This document shows, piece by piece, positions 61,076 to 64,000 of a stretch of 64,000 nucleotides of DNA. The stretch is from Pandoraea eparura (GTDB taxonomy: Bacteria; Pseudomonadota; Gammaproteobacteria; Burkholderiales; Burkholderiaceae). The translations under genes and the position numbers were made by a program. The stretch covers positions 124,001 through 188,000 of the forward strand of contig NZ_CABPSH010000005.1 of NCBI RefSeq assembly GCF_902459725.1. Reading direction: 5' to 3'. How positions within the stretch are numbered: position 1 is the first letter of the stretch; each line of letters opens with the position of its first letter. The notes under the pieces are model-generated. The model saw nothing but the letters and a program-made list of their open reading frames with translations. It had not been told where the DNA came from and ran no database searches.

Positions 61076-62320
61076 CTAGCGGAGGATCGTCTTGAATACG
61101 CGGTTCCGGTCCACGGTTGCCGCGTCGGGCACGCCATTGCGATCGCCTTTGGGCGGCGCTGACTCCGCGTTCTCCAAAACGGGACCGGTATAACGTCCTC
61201 GCGGCCGGATCACCTTGCCGACCTTGAGTTGCTCCATGCTGTGCGCAAGCAGGCCGACGCTCCGGGCGGTCGCGAACAGGGCGAAGGACGCGTCGCGAGG
61301 AAGCTTGAGCTGCGCAGCCAGGACGGCAAGCGCCACATCGATGTTCGGTTGCAGCCCCGTCAGGCGGGTGACTTTCTCGATGAACGACGCCAGCTCTTCC
61401 GGTGGGTTGAGACGCTCCAGCAACGCCTGGGCGCGCGGGTCGCCGTCAGGATAGAGATGGTGATTGAACCCCGGGATCGGGATGGCGGACTGCAAGTGAT
61501 GCGCCACCACACTTTCCGCGCCCACTCTCTCCACGTGATCGAACACGGCGCGCACACGGCCCGAGGCGTCGCCATGCAACGGCCCGGAGAAGGCCGCCAG
61601 CCCGGTGAGCAGGCAGCCCGGCAGCGACGCCCCCGTCGAGGCCGTGATTCTCGCGGCAAAGGCGGAACTGGTCAGCTCGTGGTCGGCAACGAGTACCAAC
61701 GCCCGGCGAATGAGGTCGGTGCCTTCGCTGTCTTGTCCCCACCCGAGCGCCAGCCGCTCATGCGTGAACCTGACCTTGTCGTTGCACTGAGCCCCAAACG
61801 CCTGGGACACGAGCGCGACCAGACGACCTGCCTCGGTATGCAGCGCCCGGTCGGTACGTCCGTGGGTCGAGTGACCGTTGGCGGCCAGGGCGGCCAAGGA
61901 CATGAACGCGCACTGTCTGCCGCGCTCTTCCCACTGAAGCGGGGTGTCGTCCATGTCGAAGGAGATTGGCGTTCGCGCATTCCACAGGATGGCGGCAACG
62001 TCCTCGAGCGTCGACGTTTGGGACAGACGGATGCTATCGCGCCCGCGGTAATAAGCCCGCCCTTTGGAAAACGTGGTGATGGCGCTGTGGATGCACGGCT
62101 CGGCACCAAATATCGTGCCTGCGGCGAGGGCTGCGCGTTTGCGGCCAACCTGCTTCTTTCTGCAAAGCACCGCGACGTCTTCTGCACGGTACAGGCTCTT
62201 TCGCGGATCGGCGGGGTCCGGCATGACCGCGATGTTGCCACGGCTGACGTACGCGTAGATCGTCTGCGCTTGAACGCCCAACTGCCGGGCCGCTTCGGTC
62301 AACGTGATCCAGGTTCGCAT
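61076..62320 (-). CDS. Citrate synthase-family protein with N-terminal helix-turn-helix domain
   Basis: A 414-residue protein. Residues 5-52 form an excisionase/MerR-like HTH (ITLTEAARQLGVQAQTIYAY). From about 75 a citrate-synthase fold follows with the three catalytic regions: His214 in VADHELTSSAFAAR, His249 in GPLHGDAS and GFNHHLYPDGDPRA at 284-297, and the acidic NIDVALAVLAAQL near 345. It would condense an acyl-CoA with oxaloacetate, or act as a metabolite-sensing regulator using that fold. It is the last gene of a minus-strand set with a VOC protein and an MFS carrier. A 12-pair hairpin lies just upstream. Confidence 0.87.
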   Translation of the reverse strand: MRTWITLTEAARQLGVQAQTIYAYVSRGNIAVMPDPADPRKSLYRAEDVAVLCRKKQVGRKRAALAAGTIFGAEPCIHSAITTFSKGRAYYRGRDSIRLSQTSTLEDVAAILWNARTPISFDMDDTPLQWEERGRQCAFMSLAALAANGHSTHGRTDRALHTEAGRLVALVSQAFGAQCNDKVRFTHERLALGWGQDSEGTDLIRRALVLVADHELTSSAFAARITASTGASLPGCLLTGLAAFSGPLHGDASGRVRAVFDHVERVGAESVVAHHLQSAIPIPGFNHHLYPDGDPRAQALLERLNPPEELASFIEKVTRLTGLQPNIDVALAVLAAQLKLPRDASFALFATARSVGLLAHSMEQLKVGKVIRPRGRYTGPVLENAESAPPKGDRNGVPDAATVDRNRVFKTILR

Positions 62321-62364
62321 GGCATGGGCCTTCGGAATGGGACATGGCGCCCAAAACGGGCGAC

Positions 62365-62391
62365 GGGACTCACGCGTTTCGCGTGAGTCCC
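62365..62391 (-). promoter_or_regulatory. Perfect 12-bp hairpin between the VOC and citrate synthase-like genes
   Basis: GGGACTCACGCG (62365-62376) and CGCGTGAGTCCC (62380-62391) are perfect complements with a three-base loop. It lies 28 bases after the VOC stop and 45 bases before the citrate synthase-like start. On the minus strand no U-run follows directly. It may lower read-through to the last gene or stabilise the upstream mRNA. Confidence 0.65.
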
Positions 62392-62419
62392 GAGGGGATG
62401 CTTCAATATTGACGGGGCT

Positions 62420-62812
62420 TCAGGTAAAAGTCATCTCGCTGGGTTTGCGCTCGAGCACTTCAATGAGGATGTCCCCAGGTGATTTCACGAAAAGCGCTCG
62501 CACACCGGCACGGACCGGCTTGATCGGCTCGACGATGTCGGCGTCACAGGCCTTGAGGTGCGCGAAGGCCGCATCAAGATCGTCGACGGTCACGCCAAAA
62601 TGATCGATGCCTTGCGTGCGCTTGGCACGTGGCGTCTCGGTCGCCTGCGCGCCGGTGAGTTGGGTGATAAAGAGGTTGATGGATCCCAGGCGCAGATCCA
62701 CGCGCCCGGGGCGTCGAACCACTTCCGCATTCAGGCACCGGGCAAACCAGGCCGCCGTGACTTCCGCGTCTGCCGAACAGAGCTGAAGGTGATCCCATGT
62801 AAATTCAATCAT
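62420..62812 (-). CDS. VOC family protein (glyoxalase/epimerase-like)
   Basis: A 130-residue single-module VOC protein. FTWDHLQLCSADAEVTAAWF opens the fold, RTQGIDHFGVTVDDLDAAFA begins the second repeat with a His in the metal position, and GDILIEVLERKP supplies the Glu. His6, His near 75 and Glu near 120 are plausible ligands, as in methylmalonyl-CoA epimerases and glyoxalase I. With a citrate synthase-like enzyme and an acid transporter beside it, an epimerase or lyase for a carboxylic acid or acyl-CoA is plausible. It lies 26 bases after the MFS gene. Confidence 0.85.
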   Translation of the reverse strand: MIEFTWDHLQLCSADAEVTAAWFARCLNAEVVRRPGRVDLRLGSINLFITQLTGAQATETPRAKRTQGIDHFGVTVDDLDAAFAHLKACDADIVEPIKPVRAGVRALFVKSPGDILIEVLERKPSEMTFT

Positions 62813-62838
62813 GTTGTCTCATCGATAGTCGGGGGAGG

Positions 62839-64000
62839 TCAAAGCTCGATCCGAGAGAGCTTGCCCAGGAGCACGGAGTACGAGAACGTACCGAGCAGGC
62901 AGATGGCGCCCATCAGATTCAGCGCCCAGTAAAACTGCCCCGAGCGCTGGATGACGTAACCGATCATCAGCGGCGTGGTCACGGCAGCAATATTCGCCGC
63001 GAGGCTCGTGATGCTGCTGGTGAGACCGACATACTGGCGCGGCGCGATCTCGGAGACGGCGGCCCAGGACATCGAGCCGACACCTTGCGCGAAGAAGGCG
63101 ATGGTCAGAATGGCGATGACCATCGCGTTGGATTCAACAAAGTTCACCAGGACGATGGACGAGCCGAGCAGCGTTCCGATGACCAGCGGCGCTTTGCGTG
63201 CGGCGGAGAGGGAGACGCCACGGCGAATGAAGAAGTCCGAGAGACAACCGGCGACGAGAATGCCGAGCGTCGCGCCCAGGAAGGGGAGTGCCTGAAAGAT
63301 CCCAACCTTGATCATCGACATATGGCGCGCCTCGGCCAGATACGTCATGAACCACGTGGTGAAAAAGACCAGAATCGTGTTGTTGCAGAACTTGCCGAGG
63401 CAAATGGCCAGAATCTGGCGGTACCCGAGCAGTTTGAGTGCCATGCGCCAGTTGAATTTTTCCCGCGACTTCTGCGCGGACGGGGCGCGCGATTCGTTGA
63501 TGTAGTCGAGTTCGGCCTTGTTCACCCAGCGATGTCGCGACGGATCCCGGTAGGCACAGAACCAGATCACGCTGAAAAGAATGCCGAAGCCGCCCGTCAC
63601 GAAGAACACCGAACGCCATCCCGCGGCGGCCGATATCCACAGCAGAAGGCCCGTAAAGATGGGTGTTCCGATGTACTGTCCCATCACGTAGACGCTGGTC
63701 GCGAATCCGCGCTCCTGCGTGGGAAACCACAGCGTCACCGCGCGTGCATTCGATGGAAACGCGGGGGCCTCGAGCGCGCCCATCGTCAGGCGTGAGCCAA
63801 GCAGCATGTGATAACCGTTGGCCAGTCCCTGCGTGAGCGTCGCGAGCGACCATCCCACCAGCGACAGTGCGTAGGCGATGCGCGAGCCAAGCACGTCGGC
63901 AAGGATGCCGCTGGGCAGCAAGGCGAGAGAGTACGCGAGACCGAATGCGGCGAACAGCTCGCCCATCTGCATCTTGTTCAATGCGAGGTCTTTCGAAAGG
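62839..64000 (-). CDS. MFS transporter, anion:cation symporter (ACS) family, 5' end outside the window
   Basis: At least 386 residues are inside the window. The reading frame stays open to the right edge and continues upstream as LSKDLALNKMQMGELFAAF, the usual region between helices 1 and 2 of ACS carriers, so the start and first helix lie outside. An internal TTG at 63981 would lack helix 1. PSGILADVLGSR is motif A, and about 11 helices follow. Relatives carry glucarate, hexuronates, phthalate or tartrate in symport with H+. It leads an operon with the VOC and citrate synthase-like genes, so a carboxylic acid is the probable substrate. Confidence 0.88.
   Translation of the reverse strand, partial: LSKDLALNKMQMGELFAAFGLAYSLALLPSGILADVLGSRIAYALSLVGWSLATLTQGLANGYHMLLGSRLTMGALEAPAFPSNARAVTLWFPTQERGFATSVYVMGQYIGTPIFTGLLLWISAAAGWRSVFFVTGGFGILFSVIWFCAYRDPSRHRWVNKAELDYINESRAPSAQKSREKFNWRMALKLLGYRQILAICLGKFCNNTILVFFTTWFMTYLAEARHMSMIKVGIFQALPFLGATLGILVAGCLSDFFIRRGVSLSAARKAPLVIGTLLGSSIVLVNFVESNAMVIAILTIAFFAQGVGSMSWAAVSEIAPRQYVGLTSSITSLAANIAAVTTPLMIGYVIQRSGQFYWALNLMGAICLLGTFSYSVLLGKLSRIEL

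Overview
This looks like chromosomal DNA of a GC-rich betaproteobacterium. I infer Burkholderiaceae, most likely close to Pandoraea or Burkholderia. The grounds are an Entner-Doudoroff locus with a fused glucokinase-HexR protein, a porin_4-type porin, an autotransporter with an extended signal peptide, and the general codon use. I see no rRNA, tRNA, insertion sequence, phage or CRISPR. Almost the whole window is coding.

Layout. 0-1.4 kb: end of a branched-chain amino acid ABC transporter locus (minus strand). 1.8-4.6 kb: a LysR regulator divergent from three genes for the 4-oxalocrotonate branch of a meta-cleavage pathway. 4.7-10.8 kb: housekeeping genes (ribD, two TPM-domain proteins with lemA, hemL, rnk, a PAP2 phosphatase). 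11.0-14.2 kb: an MgtA-type Mg2+ P-type ATPase behind a leader of about 470 nt holding a serine-rich 20-codon ORF and strong hairpins. 14.4-18.3 kb: a small HTH protein, a DapA paralogue, a DUF1059 protein, a 22-bp tandem repeat and a flavin oxidoreductase. 18.4-24.8 kb: the glucose locus edd / zwf-pgl-glk::hexR, with a HexR-like palindrome and nonamer repeats in the divergent region. 24.9-32.3 kb: AMP nucleosidase, a YegD-like Hsp70, an MFS exporter, a cytochrome P450, an ArsR-type regulator and an IclR regulator.

32.4-50.5 kb is the most interesting part, an aromatic or N-heteroaromatic catabolic island. It has an FAD monooxygenase and a porin, then one long plus-strand operon of 16 genes. 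These encode ABC ATPase and permease, SDR, cupin, alpha/beta hydrolase, IclR, a second SDR lacking the catalytic Tyr/Lys, a ThDP enzyme, an aspartate-dehydrogenase-like protein, aldehyde dehydrogenase, the ABC substrate-binding protein, two small proteins, a Rieske oxygenase, RidA, a PDR-type reductase and an extradiol dioxygenase. Porin and operon share a long operator-like motif. The operon promoter has a consensus -10 box, and a hairpin with a short U run follows the last gene. The substrate cannot be read from sequence. Oxygenase, extradiol dioxygenase, RidA and an imine/amino-acid dehydrogenase together suggest a nitrogen-containing aromatic compound.

50.7-64 kb: glutathione peroxidase; an autotransporter followed by a TPR-glycosyltransferase-like protein and a lipoprotein hydrolase; two small unknown genes; a TonB-dependent siderophore receptor behind a Fur-like box; and a minus-strand set of MFS transporter, VOC protein and HTH-citrate synthase that runs off the right edge.
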